DNA of 14,084 nucleotides from Candidatus Caccocola faecipullorum (GTDB lineage: Bacteria; Synergistota; Synergistia; Synergistales; Synergistaceae): the NCBI GenBank assembly GCA_018716365.1, contig DVKA01000222.1, forward strand, positions 1 to 14,084, written 5' to 3'. Below the pieces are notes generated by a model. It was not told where the DNA came from and made no database searches. It saw only the letters and a list, made by a program, of their open reading frames with translations. This document shows, one piece after another, positions 1 to 7,801 of this stretch; position 1 is the stretch's first letter; every line of letters begins with the position of its first letter. A program made the translations under genes and the position numbers.

Positions 1-2457
1 AAGGAACATTACTCCGAACTTCTCGAAGAACAGAAAAAATCAATAGAGGGCAACAAAAAGGCGCGCGAAGAGGTCGAAAAGGCACGCCGCGCCGTCGAGG
101 CCGTCGGCAAAAAATGGGACGCCTACAACGAGCGCATGGAGAAGACGCGCCGCGAACGCGAGGAGTGGAACAAGGAAAAGGCACGCCTCGACGCGGAGCT
201 GCAAAAAAGCCGCGCGAAGCTCGGCTTCCTCGGACGCGACCTTCTCGAACTGCGCAATAAAAAAGAACAGGCTCCAGACGGGCGCAAGGAGCTGGATTTT
301 CAGGCGAAGCTGCTCGAAGCCGAGCGCGAAAAGCTGAACGGCGAACAGTCGGCTCTCGTCAAGGAACATTCCGAGCTCTACGCGCTCTGCCAGACGCTCG
401 CCGCCGAGCTCCAGCGCGCGAAGCGCGAGGCGGGGCAGTTGCGCTCGAAGCTCAACGACGCGTCAGACGCGCTTCAGGCCGGCCTGTACCCGGCGGCGGT
501 CAAGCACCTGCTCTCCGCTGCGAAGCTGAAGCGGCTCGACGCCGATCCGCGCGCGGTCGTCGACGCCTTCACGGCTCCGGCCTCGCTCGCCGCGGCGCTC
601 GAAGCCTACCTTGGCGGTCGGCAGTTCCTGCTGCTTGTCGAAGACATGGAAGAGGCCGGCCGCTGCATCAACAGGCTCAAACAGAACGCCGCGGGCGTCG
701 CCTCGTTCCTTCCGCTTGAACGCGCGCGCCCGCGCTATCCGAACAAGGCCTATCGCCTGCCGCCGCGCGGCGTGATAGGCTGGGCGATGGATCTGATAAA
801 GGTCGAAGAACACTGGCGGCCCGCGATAGAGCACGTCATGGGCGACCTGCTCATAGTCGAATCCTACGACGTGGGCAAGGCGCTTGTGCGCGAAGGCTTC
901 CGCGGCCCGATAGTGACGGCGGAGGGCGACGTATTCCAGCCCGGCGGCACAGTCAGCGGCGGACGCAGCCAGAAGAGCGGGCGCGTGCTCGAAATGAAGG
1001 CTCAGGTCGCAAAGCTTGAAGAGGAATACGCGAAGGCCGCCGCGGCCGCGGAAGAGCTGTCGAAAAAATTCAAATCTGCCGAAGAGAGGGAAATGTCCGT
1101 CTCTGAACAGAAAGAACTTTACACGCGCAAAATACGCGAAATCAACGGCAAGATAGCCGTAATAGAAGACCAGAAAGAAGCTCTTGCGAAGGAACAGCGC
1201 CGCGCCGCTGGCGAACGCGGACGCATCCTCGACGCGATTAAGGCCGAGGGACAGAACTGGGCCGCGCTGCTCAAAGCGCAGGACGAGCTTGAAGAAAAGC
1301 GCGACGCCGCCTCCGACGTCGAGGACGACCACAAGCTCATAGAAGAACGCGAAAGCTGCCGCGCGCGGCTCTCCGTCGCGGAGGGCGCTCTGTCGTCCGG
1401 CTTCGCGCTGATGGAGCGCGTGCGCGGCGAGGTCAAGTCCGCCGAGGGCAAGCTGCGCCGCCTTGAAGAGGAAATATCGTCGCTCGACCAAAGCTGCGTG
1501 CGCGAGCGGGCGAACCTCGCGCGCGTCGGCGGGAGCTGCCTCGAAATACACAACCGCCGCAAGGAGCTGCTCGCCGGCATGGAAGAGCGCGGCGAGCTCT
1601 ACGCTAAGCTCGAAAAACTAAAAACCTTCGTCGCCGCGCGCCGGAACGTAGCCGACGAAAGAATGCGCGGCGAATCGGAGAAATTCACTCTCGCGCAGTC
1701 GAAGAAAAACGAATCCGAACGCGAGCTCGCCGAGCTGATTTCCACATGGGAGGAGCAGTACCCGTACCAGGGGCCGGAAAATCTGCCGCAGGACGTTACG
1801 GCGGAGGAGCTGCGCCGCCGCATCCGCGAGAGCGATAGAAAGATAAAATCCTTCGGAAACGTCGACATGGGCGTTTTGTCGGAAGACCAGAACCTTAAAG
1901 ACAGGCTGGCCTTCCTCGGCGAACAGCTCGACGACGTGCGTTCCAGCATGAGCGAGATAGAGCGGCTCATCACAGACGCGGACGCGATGGCGCACAGACA
2001 GTTCACCGAGGCGCTCGTGCGCGTCGACGGCCGCTTCTGCGACATATTCAGCAAGCTGTTGGGCGGCGGCGAGGCGCACCTCACGATGACCGAGGGCGAG
2101 ACGATATGGAACTGCGGCGTCGATATAGAGGCGCGCTTCCCCGGCAAACACACGCAGATACTGAGCCAGTACTCCGGCGGCGAATGCACGCTCATCTCAA
2201 TTTCGCTGCTCTTTGCTACGATGGAGGTCGCCGGATCGCCGCTCGCCGTCCTCGACGAAGTGGACGCGGCGCTCGACGAGGCGAACCTGCGCCGCTTCAG
2301 CGAACTCACGAAGGAATACGCGCGAAACAACAAGCAGATACTCGTCATGACGCACCGCCGCGCGACGATGGAGCGCGCCGACGTGCTCTACGGCGTGACG
2401 CTTCAGGAAAAAGGGCTCTCGCAGGTCGTCGGCGTGCGGCTGGAGGACTGGTCGTAA
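1..2457 (+). CDS. smc: Chromosome partition protein SMC (C-terminal part, start lies upstream of window)
   Basis: This is the ATPase subunit of bacterial condensin, which compacts and segregates chromosomes together with the ScpA and ScpB subunits. The frame is open from base 1 and gives 818 residues here; a full SMC has about 1,150-1,200, so the N-terminal Walker A head and part of the first coiled-coil arm are missing. In window residues, a Lys/Glu/Arg-rich coiled coil (1-160) leads into the hinge (about 161-321, with the Gly-rich end TVSGG). The return coiled coil follows, then the C-lobe of the head. The lobe shows the ABC signature region YSGGEC at 724-729, Walker B with D752-E753 in VLDEVDAALDE, and the H-loop His785 in MTHRR. 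The last base of the stop codon is shared with the next gene. The signature motif departs from the usual LSGGE[KR]. The family call is secure. Confidence 0.97.
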   Translation, partial: KEHYSELLEEQKKSIEGNKKAREEVEKARRAVEAVGKKWDAYNERMEKTRREREEWNKEKARLDAELQKSRAKLGFLGRDLLELRNKKEQAPDGRKELDFQAKLLEAEREKLNGEQSALVKEHSELYALCQTLAAELQRAKREAGQLRSKLNDASDALQAGLYPAAVKHLLSAAKLKRLDADPRAVVDAFTAPASLAAALEAYLGGRQFLLLVEDMEEAGRCINRLKQNAAGVASFLPLERARPRYPNKAYRLPPRGVIGWAMDLIKVEEHWRPAIEHVMGDLLIVESYDVGKALVREGFRGPIVTAEGDVFQPGGTVSGGRSQKSGRVLEMKAQVAKLEEEYAKAAAAAEELSKKFKSAEEREMSVSEQKELYTRKIREINGKIAVIEDQKEALAKEQRRAAGERGRILDAIKAEGQNWAALLKAQDELEEKRDAASDVEDDHKLIEERESCRARLSVAEGALSSGFALMERVRGEVKSAEGKLRRLEEEISSLDQSCVRERANLARVGGSCLEIHNRRKELLAGMEERGELYAKLEKLKTFVAARRNVADERMRGESEKFTLAQSKKNESERELAELISTWEEQYPYQGPENLPQDVTAEELRRRIRESDRKIKSFGNVDMGVLSEDQNLKDRLAFLGEQLDDVRSSMSEIERLITDADAMAHRQFTEALVRVDGRFCDIFSKLLGGGEAHLTMTEGETIWNCGVDIEARFPGKHTQILSQYSGGECTLISISLLFATMEVAGSPLAVLDEVDAALDEANLRRFSELTKEYARNNKQILVMTHRRATMERADVLYGVTLQEKGLSQVVGVRLEDWS

Positions 2458-3188
2458 TGGAGCCGCACAGCCTTATGAACGGCGCGCTGCGCCTCGTCCA
2501 GCCTGACGAAAAGAGCGGCCTGCGCGTCAACGTCGATACGATACTTCTCGCGCACTTCGCGCGTCCCAAGGCGGGAGAAAGAATTCTGGAAATCGGCTGC
2601 GCTCACGGCGCGATTTCGCTGATACTGGCGAAGCGCGGAACGCTGCTCTCGCCGCGCGGCTTCGACGTGACCGGCGTAGATATACGCCCCGACCTAGTCG
2701 GGCTGGCGCGCGCCAACGCGGAGAACAACGGCCTGAAAGCCGAATTTATCGCAGCCGACGTGCGCGAATACAAAAAAATCTCTCCGGCACAGAGCTTCGA
2801 CAGGATAGTGGTAAATCCGCCCTACGACGAAGCGCAGAGCAGCCGCCGCAGCCCGAGCGACGGGCGCGCCGCGGCGCTCCACGGCTCCTGCTGCACGCTC
2901 GAAGATATAATCCGCGCCGCGCACTACCTTCTGAAAAACCGGGGCAGGCTCGACCTCGTGATGCGCGCGGACAGGACGGGAGAACTTTTCGCGCTGCTCG
3001 ACAAATACAAGACGCCGCCGAAGATAATGCTCTGCGTCCACCCGAAGCCCGGCGAGCGCGCCTCCGTGACGCTCGTCGAGGCGATGCGCTCGGGCAGCCG
3101 CGGCCTCGCCGTCGAGCCGCCGCTCTTCATCCGCGGCGAGGACGGCGAAGAGACGGCGCGGCTCAAAGCCGCATACGAAATTTTATGA
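2457..3188 (+). CDS. TrmN6-like tRNA1(Val) (adenine-N6)-methyltransferase family protein
   Basis: A 243-residue class I S-adenosylmethionine-dependent methyltransferase. The SAM-binding motif I is EIGCAHG (45-51), an acidic residue after strand 2 lies in GVDIRP (73-78), and the catalytic motif NPPY (120-123) is typical of enzymes that methylate exocyclic amino groups of adenine or of glutamine. The N-terminal stretch RVNVDTILLAHF resembles the start of the TrmN6/YfiC family, which modifies A37 of tRNA1(Val); that substrate is inferred from similarity only. The ATG overlaps the smc stop codon by one base (TAATG), pointing to translational coupling. An open frame continues upstream inside smc to 2106, but that part is an out-of-frame reading of the SMC head. 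Placement between smc and rsmI supports a role in RNA modification. Confidence 0.85.
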   Translation: MEPHSLMNGALRLVQPDEKSGLRVNVDTILLAHFARPKAGERILEIGCAHGAISLILAKRGTLLSPRGFDVTGVDIRPDLVGLARANAENNGLKAEFIAADVREYKKISPAQSFDRIVVNPPYDEAQSSRRSPSDGRAAALHGSCCTLEDIIRAAHYLLKNRGRLDLVMRADRTGELFALLDKYKTPPKIMLCVHPKPGERASVTLVEAMRSGSRGLAVEPPLFIRGEDGEETARLKAAYEIL

Positions 3189-3200
3189 GACGGACGAAAA

Positions 3201-3206
3201 AGGAGG
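3201..3206 (+). promoter_or_regulatory. Ribosome binding site of rsmI
   Basis: AGGAGG lies 7 bases before the ATG at 3214. It is a near-perfect Shine-Dalgarno sequence in the 25-base gap after the methyltransferase stop and fixes the rsmI start. Confidence 0.85.
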
Positions 3207-3213
3207 AAGCGCG

Positions 3214-4047
3214 ATGCCGCTGATAATAGTGCCGACCCCTGTCGGCAACCTCGGGGACATGACGCTGCGCGGCCTCGAAGAGCTGCGCAATGCGGACGTG
3301 ATAGCCTGCGAGGACACGCGCCACACGCTGCGGCTGCTGAACCACTTCGGTATAAAAAAGCCGCTACTCTCGTGCCACGAGCACAACGAGCGAGAGCGCG
3401 CGGACGAGATCATGCGCCGCGTCGAGGAGGGGCAGCGCGTCGCGCTCGTCTCCGACGCGGGCATGCCGGGCCTCTCCGACCCGGGCGCGGTAATCGTGCG
3501 CGAGGCGATAGCGCGCGGCCTGCCCTTCGACGTCCTGCCCGGCGCGAACGCGCTGCTCCCCGCCCTGCTAATCGCGGGAATCGGCATGGAATCCTTCGTC
3601 TTCGTCGGATTTCTCAAAGGCAAAAAAGACGAAAAGCTGGCGCGCCTCGCGGAACTTAAAAATCTGCGCGAGACGCTCGTATTCTACGCCGCGCCGCACC
3701 ATCTGCGCGAAGACCTCGCGCTCATGGCGCAGGGCCTCGGCGACCGCCGCGCCGCGCTCGTACGCGAGATAAGCAAGCTCCACCAGGAGCGCATAGAAGG
3801 GACGCTCGCCTCCTTTTGTGATACAATGCCGGAGGAAAAGATACGCGGCGAGTTCGTCTGCGTCGTCGAGGGAGCGCGCGAAACGCAGGACGAGGCGGAC
3901 GAAAGCGACTGGCGCGAAGAGGCCGCGGCGCTGATAGCGGCGGGCGCGTCCACGAAGGCCGCCGCCGAAGAGATAGCGGCGCGCTTCGGCGTGCAGAAAA
4001 ACAGCGTAAAAAAATTCATAATAGAAAATTGCATCAGGGAGGCATAA
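3214..4047 (+). CDS. rsmI: 16S rRNA (cytidine(1402)-2'-O)-methyltransferase RsmI
   Basis: RsmI uses S-adenosylmethionine to 2'-O-methylate C1402 in the decoding centre of 16S rRNA. The 277 residues match the usual family length. Family motifs are the N-terminal PTPVGNLGD (7-15), ACEDTRHT (31-38), CHEHNE (54-59) and DAGMPGLSDPG (81-91). The loop LPGANALLPAL (108-118) stands where most relatives have PGPSA. After the tetrapyrrole-methylase-like core, the C-terminal segment (about 230-277) reads as a small helical domain with the pattern STKAAAEEIAARFGVQKNSV, like the helix-turn-helix tail seen in many RsmI proteins. The end of the gene carries the ribosome binding site for metG, so the two are closely coupled. 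Confidence 0.95.
   Translation: MPLIIVPTPVGNLGDMTLRGLEELRNADVIACEDTRHTLRLLNHFGIKKPLLSCHEHNERERADEIMRRVEEGQRVALVSDAGMPGLSDPGAVIVREAIARGLPFDVLPGANALLPALLIAGIGMESFVFVGFLKGKKDEKLARLAELKNLRETLVFYAAPHHLREDLALMAQGLGDRRAALVREISKLHQERIEGTLASFCDTMPEEKIRGEFVCVVEGARETQDEADESDWREEAAALIAAGASTKAAAEEIAARFGVQKNSVKKFIIENCIREA
4036..4042 (+). promoter_or_regulatory. Ribosome binding site of metG, inside the rsmI 3' end
   Basis: AGGGAGG sits in the last codons of rsmI, 8 bases before the metG ATG at 4051. Ribosomes finishing rsmI pass directly over this site, which suggests coupled translation. Confidence 0.8.
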
Positions 4048-4050
4048 GCG

Positions 4051-6009
4051 ATGTCAGGAAAACCATTTTACATCACGACGCCGATATACTACGTCAACGA
4101 CGTGCCCCACATAGGCCACGCCTACACGACGATAGCGGCGGACGTCCTGAGCCGCTGGCATAAATCCGGCGGCGACGACAGCTATTTCCTTACGGGAACG
4201 GACGAGCACGGGCAGAAGATACAGACCGTCGCCGAGAAGAAAGGCATCACGCCGATAGAGCTCTGCGATGAAGTCGTGCAGAACTTCGAACGCCTCTGGA
4301 AAACGCTCAACATCCAGAACGACGACTTCATCCGCACCACGCAGCCGCGCCATGAGAAGGTAGTGCAGGAAGTATTCCGCCGCCTCATGGCCTCGGGCGA
4401 CATATACAAAGGCGAATACGAGGGCTGGTACTGCGTCCCCTGCGAGACCTACGTACCAGAGGCCCAGATGGCCGAAGGGCAGACCTGCCCCGACTGCCAC
4501 AGGCCGCTCACGAAGATGACGGAGGAGACCTACTTCTTCCGCCTCTCGAAATACACCGAGCCGCTTCTCAAATTCTACGAAGAGCACCCCGACGCGATAA
4601 TGCCGAAGGAACGCTACAACGAAGTCGTCAGCTTCATAAAGAGCGGCCTGCGCGACCAGTCCATCTCGCGCACGACGCTCAAGTGGGGCATTCCGCTCCC
4701 CGGCGACGAAAAGCACGTCATCTACGTCTGGTTCGACGCGCTCATCAACTACATCTCGGCTCTCGGCTTCCCCGAGGCCGGCGCGAAATGGGAAAAATAC
4801 TGGCCCGCGGCGCGCCACCTCGTAGGCAAGGACATCATCCGCTTCCATTGCGTGATATGGCCCGCGATGCTCATGGCGCTCGGACTCACGCCGCCCGTCC
4901 GCGTATTCGCGCACGGCTGGTGGACTGTCGAAGGCGAAAAAATGTCGAAATCCCTCGGCAACGTCGTCGACCCCTTTGAAATGGAAAAACTCTACGGCGT
5001 GGACACCTTCCGCTACTTCCTGCTGCGCGAAGTCCCCTTCGGACACGACGGCGACTTCTCCGAGCTCGCGCTCGTCCAGCGCATCAACTCCGACCTTGCG
5101 AACGACCTCGGTAACCTGCTCTCGCGCTCGCTCCAGATGATCGACAAATACCGCGAGGGAATGCTCCCCGCATTCGGCGGACAGACGGAGCTTGAAAAAG
5201 AGATAGAAGCCCTCGGCGAAAAGACCGCCGCGGACATGGACGCGCTGCTCGACCGCTTCGCCTTCGACGACGCGCTCAAGATCCTCTGGGGCTTCGTCAG
5301 CCGCGCCAACAAATACATCGACGAGACCGAGCCGTGGAGGCTTGGACGCGAAGGCGACGTCGAGCGCCTCGACGCCGTGCTGCGCACGCTCTGGGAAGCG
5401 CTGCGCCTTGCGGCGATACTCGTCGCGCCCTTCATGCCGCAGACAGCCGCCCGCATATGGAGCCAGCTCGGCCTCGAAGGCGAGCCTGCGGAAGGTGCTC
5501 GCGCCGCGTGGAAATGGGGCGAAGGCGGCGACGGCATAAAGGTCAACCGCAGCGGAATCCTCTTCCCGCGTATCGATATCGAAAAATGGAAGAAAGAGAA
5601 AGAACAGCGTGACCTCGAAAAACGCGCGAAGCTTGACCCGACGGCCTTCTTCAAATATCAGGAGCCGAAGCCGCAGATAGAGTACGACGACTTTGCGAAG
5701 CTCGACCTCCGCGTCGCCCTTGTTGAAAAAGTCGAAGTCGTGCCGAAGGCCGACAAACTCTACATCTTAAACCTCGACCTCGGCAACGAAAAGCGCGTAA
5801 TAGTCTCAAGCATCCGCGAGAACTACAAGCCCGAAGAGCTCGAAGGCAAAAAAATAATAGTCCTCTGCAACCTCAAGCCCGCGAAATTCCGCGGCGTCCA
5901 GAGCAACGGAATGCTCCTCGCCGCCGAAAGCCCCGAAAGCCGCTACGAAGTCCTGACCCTCCTGACGGTAATGGACGACTCGATACCGGCGGGAAGCAGG
6001 ATAAGCTAG
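4051..6009 (+). CDS. metG: Methionine--tRNA ligase with C-terminal tRNA-binding domain
   Basis: Charges tRNA(Met) with methionine in the cytoplasm. The 652 residues contain the class I signature HIGH (20-23), followed by AYTT, and the KMSKS loop at 297-301. Between them is the connective-peptide zinc knuckle, with Cys128/Cys131 and Cys146/Cys149 giving one complete four-Cys site. The anticodon-binding helical domain follows (about 345-510). A basic linker leads to an EMAPII/Trbp111-type OB-fold domain (about 535-652, with KLDLRVALVEKVE and LKPAKFRGVQSNGML), which in related enzymes mediates dimerisation and non-specific tRNA binding. The start follows rsmI by 3 bases and has a good ribosome binding site. 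A strong hairpin 27 bases after the stop closes the operon. Confidence 0.97.
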   Translation: MSGKPFYITTPIYYVNDVPHIGHAYTTIAADVLSRWHKSGGDDSYFLTGTDEHGQKIQTVAEKKGITPIELCDEVVQNFERLWKTLNIQNDDFIRTTQPRHEKVVQEVFRRLMASGDIYKGEYEGWYCVPCETYVPEAQMAEGQTCPDCHRPLTKMTEETYFFRLSKYTEPLLKFYEEHPDAIMPKERYNEVVSFIKSGLRDQSISRTTLKWGIPLPGDEKHVIYVWFDALINYISALGFPEAGAKWEKYWPAARHLVGKDIIRFHCVIWPAMLMALGLTPPVRVFAHGWWTVEGEKMSKSLGNVVDPFEMEKLYGVDTFRYFLLREVPFGHDGDFSELALVQRINSDLANDLGNLLSRSLQMIDKYREGMLPAFGGQTELEKEIEALGEKTAADMDALLDRFAFDDALKILWGFVSRANKYIDETEPWRLGREGDVERLDAVLRTLWEALRLAAILVAPFMPQTAARIWSQLGLEGEPAEGARAAWKWGEGGDGIKVNRSGILFPRIDIEKWKKEKEQRDLEKRAKLDPTAFFKYQEPKPQIEYDDFAKLDLRVALVEKVEVVPKADKLYILNLDLGNEKRVIVSSIRENYKPEELEGKKIIVLCNLKPAKFRGVQSNGMLLAAESPESRYEVLTLLTVMDDSIPAGSRIS

Positions 6010-6036
6010 AGCTCGGAAATAAGATAATACGAAACA

Positions 6037-6062
6037 AACGCCGCCCCGGTAAGGGCGGCGTT
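6037..6062 (+). terminator. Hairpin terminator after metG
   Basis: A perfect 10-bp stem (AACGCCGCCC paired with GGGCGGCGTT) has a 6-base loop and starts 27 bases after the metG stop. The downstream tract TTCGCTTATG is only moderately T-rich, so it is a good but not textbook intrinsic terminator. It closes the smc-trmN-rsmI-metG operon. Confidence 0.75.
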
Positions 6063-6108
6063 CGCTTATGCCATAAAGTATAGGTGAACTTATGTATACT
6101 ACAAAGTC

Positions 6109-6132
6109 AAGATAGGCTTAGGCTAGCAAAGC
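6109..6132 (+). repeat. Left arm of an imperfect ~24-bp inverted repeat
   Basis: Matches the reverse complement of 6303-6325 with one mismatch and one single-base gap. The inner 15 bases, TTAGGCTAGCAAAGC (6118-6132), are identical. The arms span about 217 bp end to end. I found no flanking target-site duplication. Confidence 0.75.
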
Positions 6133-6201
6133 CGCGGTGAATGTATTAATTATATGCGCTGACGTAAGGTTTGATATAAATCTCACGATTATTCTAGTCA
6201 T
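6118..6201 (-). CDS. Possible small ORF (27 codons) with strong ribosome binding site
   Basis: On the minus strand an ATG at 6201 is preceded, 8 bases away, by AAGGAGG (6210-6216), one of the best Shine-Dalgarno sequences in the window. The frame runs 27 codons to TAA. The peptide begins MTRIIVRFIS and ends in a short hydrophobic run, AALLA; it has no recognisable domain. The stop codon and last four codons lie within the left inverted-repeat arm. It may be a true small protein, the surviving 5' end of a decayed gene, or chance. The very good signal with no real product argues most for a remnant. Confidence 0.25.
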   Translation of the reverse strand: MTRIIVRFISNLTSAHIINTFTAALLA

Positions 6202-6302
6202 TAAGCATTCCTCCTTATAAATTTCCAGGAAGTTGTCAATCTGACAAGCTATGACGTGAACAATGCCAATAATTAACGCGGCCTTTTTTGATGCTAACCC
6301 TA

Positions 6303-6325
6303 GCTTTGCTAGCCTAAACCATCTT
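6303..6325 (-). repeat. Right arm of the imperfect ~24-bp inverted repeat
   Basis: Reverse-complement partner of 6109-6132. The core GCTTTGCTAGCCTAA (6303-6317) is an exact match and the outer bases match with one mismatch and one gap. A 7-base piece of the core (CTAGCAA) recurs once more at 6364-6370. Confidence 0.75.
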
Positions 6326-6415
6326 ATTCTAAATTGTACAATAATTTGGCAAGGTTGTAAAACCTAGCAATTGAGCTGACTGATTGCGTGAAGTCAACGA
6401 AATACAAACAATAAT

Positions 6416-6448
6416 AATCTAGGGTGGCGACTGGTACCACCCCAGATT
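6416..6448 (-). terminator. Intrinsic terminator of the exported hydrolase gene
   Basis: Read on the minus strand, a 12-pair stem (AATCTGGGGTGG / CCACCCTAGATT) has a 9-base loop. One pair is G-U, which forms only in the minus-strand RNA; the plus strand would have an A-C mismatch. The T-rich tail ATTATTGTTTGTATT follows. It begins 18 bases after the hydrolase stop codon, so strand and position agree. Confidence 0.75.
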
Positions 6449-6466
6449 GCAATGTATATTTACGTC

Positions 6467-7651
6467 TTATTCCGCCGCAAGCGGTATCGTGTATTCCTTC
6501 AGCCCTTTGGGCGCGGGGCCTTTGTGCGGGGTTGTTTTTCCGTCGAGGCCCTTTTCGTGCAGGTATTTTTCTACTACATCCGCTATTTCGAGATTGTTCA
6601 GGTCTGCGAACGGCGCGTGTGTGTTGCCTTTTATGCCTGTTTCCGGCAGGTGGAGCAGGCGCGCGTCGCCGCCGCGTTTGTTGATCTCTTCGACGAAGAT
6701 TTTCGCCCATGTGTACGAAAGGCGCCAGACGTTGACGTTGAATATTTCGCTCGGCTCCGCCGCTATGTTGTCGCCGTATATGATGAGTATCGGGAGTTTT
6801 GTCAGTTTCGTGAAGGCGCTTTCCGGCACGCGGAAGGGAAGTTCTGCTTTCCACGACGCTTCATCGCCGTGCGCGACGTTTGGAAGCGCGTAGCCGTCCG
6901 GCAGGCAGGCCTGTCCGGGCTCGAAGGCTATTATCGCCTTGAGCGCGCCTTCGGGCGCTTCGATGGCGGTCGCCCAGCCGTATTGTCCGCTGTTGGAGTG
7001 CGTTACTAATATTGCTGGGCCGGTCTGCGCGAGCAGCGCGTTCATCGTTCGGCCCATGATTCTGCGGTATGCGTTGTCTCTAGGCTCGACGCCTGTGTCG
7101 GGCGTCTGCTGGCGGAAGAACTGGTCGACGGCGTCCGGCGTGCGCGGGAACTGGACGCCGGGGTAGAAGTATGGCGCTTTGCCGTGCGGCGCGTCCCATA
7201 CTCCGTTGCGGAATGCGTCCCACGCGGAGCTTTCGTAAAGCGCCGTCGGTATGTCGCTGCCTGTGTTTGCGGCGAGAGTGCGGCCCGCGCGCCCGCGTCT
7301 TGGCTGGTCGATTATGTACGCCGCCCATCCGCGGCGCGGCATTATCGCCATGAAGCCTTCGCGCCCGTCCGGCGTAGATTCGTAGCTGCGGCCGGACTGT
7401 CCTATGCCGTGCCACATGATGAGCGGGTAGTCGCGTGCATCCATAGGGATGAAGAACTGCGCGTATCCGTGGTCGCCGTGGAATGTCTCGCCGTCGTCCA
7501 TCGTTTCGACCGTGCCGCCGAAGAACAAACTCCCCATCGTGCGCAGGACTATCGGTTCGTCTGCGGCGAGCGCGGAGCCGGCGAATACGAAGGCCGCCGC
7601 GGCTATTGCGAGGAATCGGTCCGTAAGTTTTTTGACTTTGAAGATCTTCAT
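6467..7651 (-). CDS. Exported alpha/beta-hydrolase fold protein, substrate unknown
   Basis: A 394-residue precursor with a Sec signal peptide: basic start MKIFKVKKLTDR, hydrophobic core to residue 29, and probable cleavage at ALA|ADE. The mature protein would be periplasmic or secreted. Hydrolase features are an HGIGQSG loop (81-87, likely oxyanion hole) and the nucleophile elbow THSNSG (217-222), with Ser219 in place of the common GxSxG context. FEPG (243-246) may supply an acidic residue, and His345 in GNTHAPF is the likely catalytic histidine. The stretch YESTPDGREGF resembles a family of uncharacterised bacterial esterase-like hydrolases. I chose the ATG at 7651 because the frame upstream adds 22 residues before an intact signal peptide, and AGGCGG lies upstream of this start. 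The substrate cannot be told from sequence. It has its own terminator and 252 bases upstream. Confidence 0.85.
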   Translation of the reverse strand: MKIFKVKKLTDRFLAIAAAAFVFAGSALAADEPIVLRTMGSLFFGGTVETMDDGETFHGDHGYAQFFIPMDARDYPLIMWHGIGQSGRSYESTPDGREGFMAIMPRRGWAAYIIDQPRRGRAGRTLAANTGSDIPTALYESSAWDAFRNGVWDAPHGKAPYFYPGVQFPRTPDAVDQFFRQQTPDTGVEPRDNAYRRIMGRTMNALLAQTGPAILVTHSNSGQYGWATAIEAPEGALKAIIAFEPGQACLPDGYALPNVAHGDEASWKAELPFRVPESAFTKLTKLPILIIYGDNIAAEPSEIFNVNVWRLSYTWAKIFVEEINKRGGDARLLHLPETGIKGNTHAPFADLNNLEIADVVEKYLHEKGLDGKTTPHKGPAPKGLKEYTIPLAAE

Positions 7652-7763
7652 TGTGTGAAATCCGCCTTTCTTTATTTGACTTTTACAGTTTCGGAAAATT
7701 GCGTATCGCGCCGTCATTCGGCAAAATCACAACAGCGTGCGGCATTTTTCCGCGTTTCAGGCG

Positions 7764-7801
7764 CGCCGTCCCGCGTTTGCTGTTGCGTACGCGGGACGGC
7801 G
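7764..7801 (-). terminator. Strong 13-bp hairpin between the two minus-strand genes
   Basis: A perfect 13-bp stem, centred on GCCGTCCCGCG / CGCGGGACGGC, has a 12-base loop. It lies about 100 bases after the reductase stop and 112 bases before the hydrolase start. There is no T tract directly after it on either strand, so it may be a Rho-assisted or processing hairpin rather than a classic terminator, or a leader structure of the hydrolase mRNA. Confidence 0.45.

Larger units (their letters stand above)
6063..6415. other. AT-rich intergenic segment between metG and the hydrolase
   Basis: About 350 bases without a recognisable protein gene. Composition drops sharply: hand counts give 40 G/C of 120 bases at 6301-6420 and 20 of 60 at 6181-6240, while the flanking genes are clearly GC-rich. 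It holds a pair of long inverted repeats, a 27-codon minus-strand ORF with a strong ribosome binding site, and several short hairpins. These include TTGTCA-ATC-TGACAA at 6233-6247, AGGTT-GTAA-AACCT at 6352-6365, and AGTATA/TATACT at 6077-6100. I recognise no tRNA, riboswitch or transposase remnant. It could be a decayed mobile element, a miniature element, or a structured non-coding RNA. Confidence 0.7.

Noticed and set aside
463..1551. Long minus-strand open frame (362 codons) opposite smc
   Set aside because: It lies antisense to the SMC hinge and coiled coil, reads as low-complexity sequence mirroring the codon bias, and shows no domain.
3811..3830. Promoter-like GATACAAT inside rsmI
   Set aside because: No acceptable -35 at the right spacing, and it lies in a conserved coding segment; metG is already served by the operon.
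6131..6142. GCCGCGGTGAAT resembles a conserved stretch near the 3' end of 16S rRNA
   Set aside because: Only about 12 bases match and the flanks do not, so it is not a ribosomal RNA fragment.
6211..6239. Perfect TTGACA on the minus strand upstream of the small ORF
   Set aside because: The nearest -10-like TTATAA is only 13 bases away and overlaps the ribosome binding site, so it is not a workable promoter as it stands.
6452..7009. Plus-strand frames opposite the exported hydrolase
   Set aside because: The minus-strand gene has a signal peptide, nucleophile elbow and its own terminator; the plus frames are shadows without a ribosome binding site.
7652..7717. 22-codon N-terminal extension of the exported hydrolase
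   Set aside because: It would bury a well-formed signal peptide, and the ribosome binding site fits the ATG at 7651.
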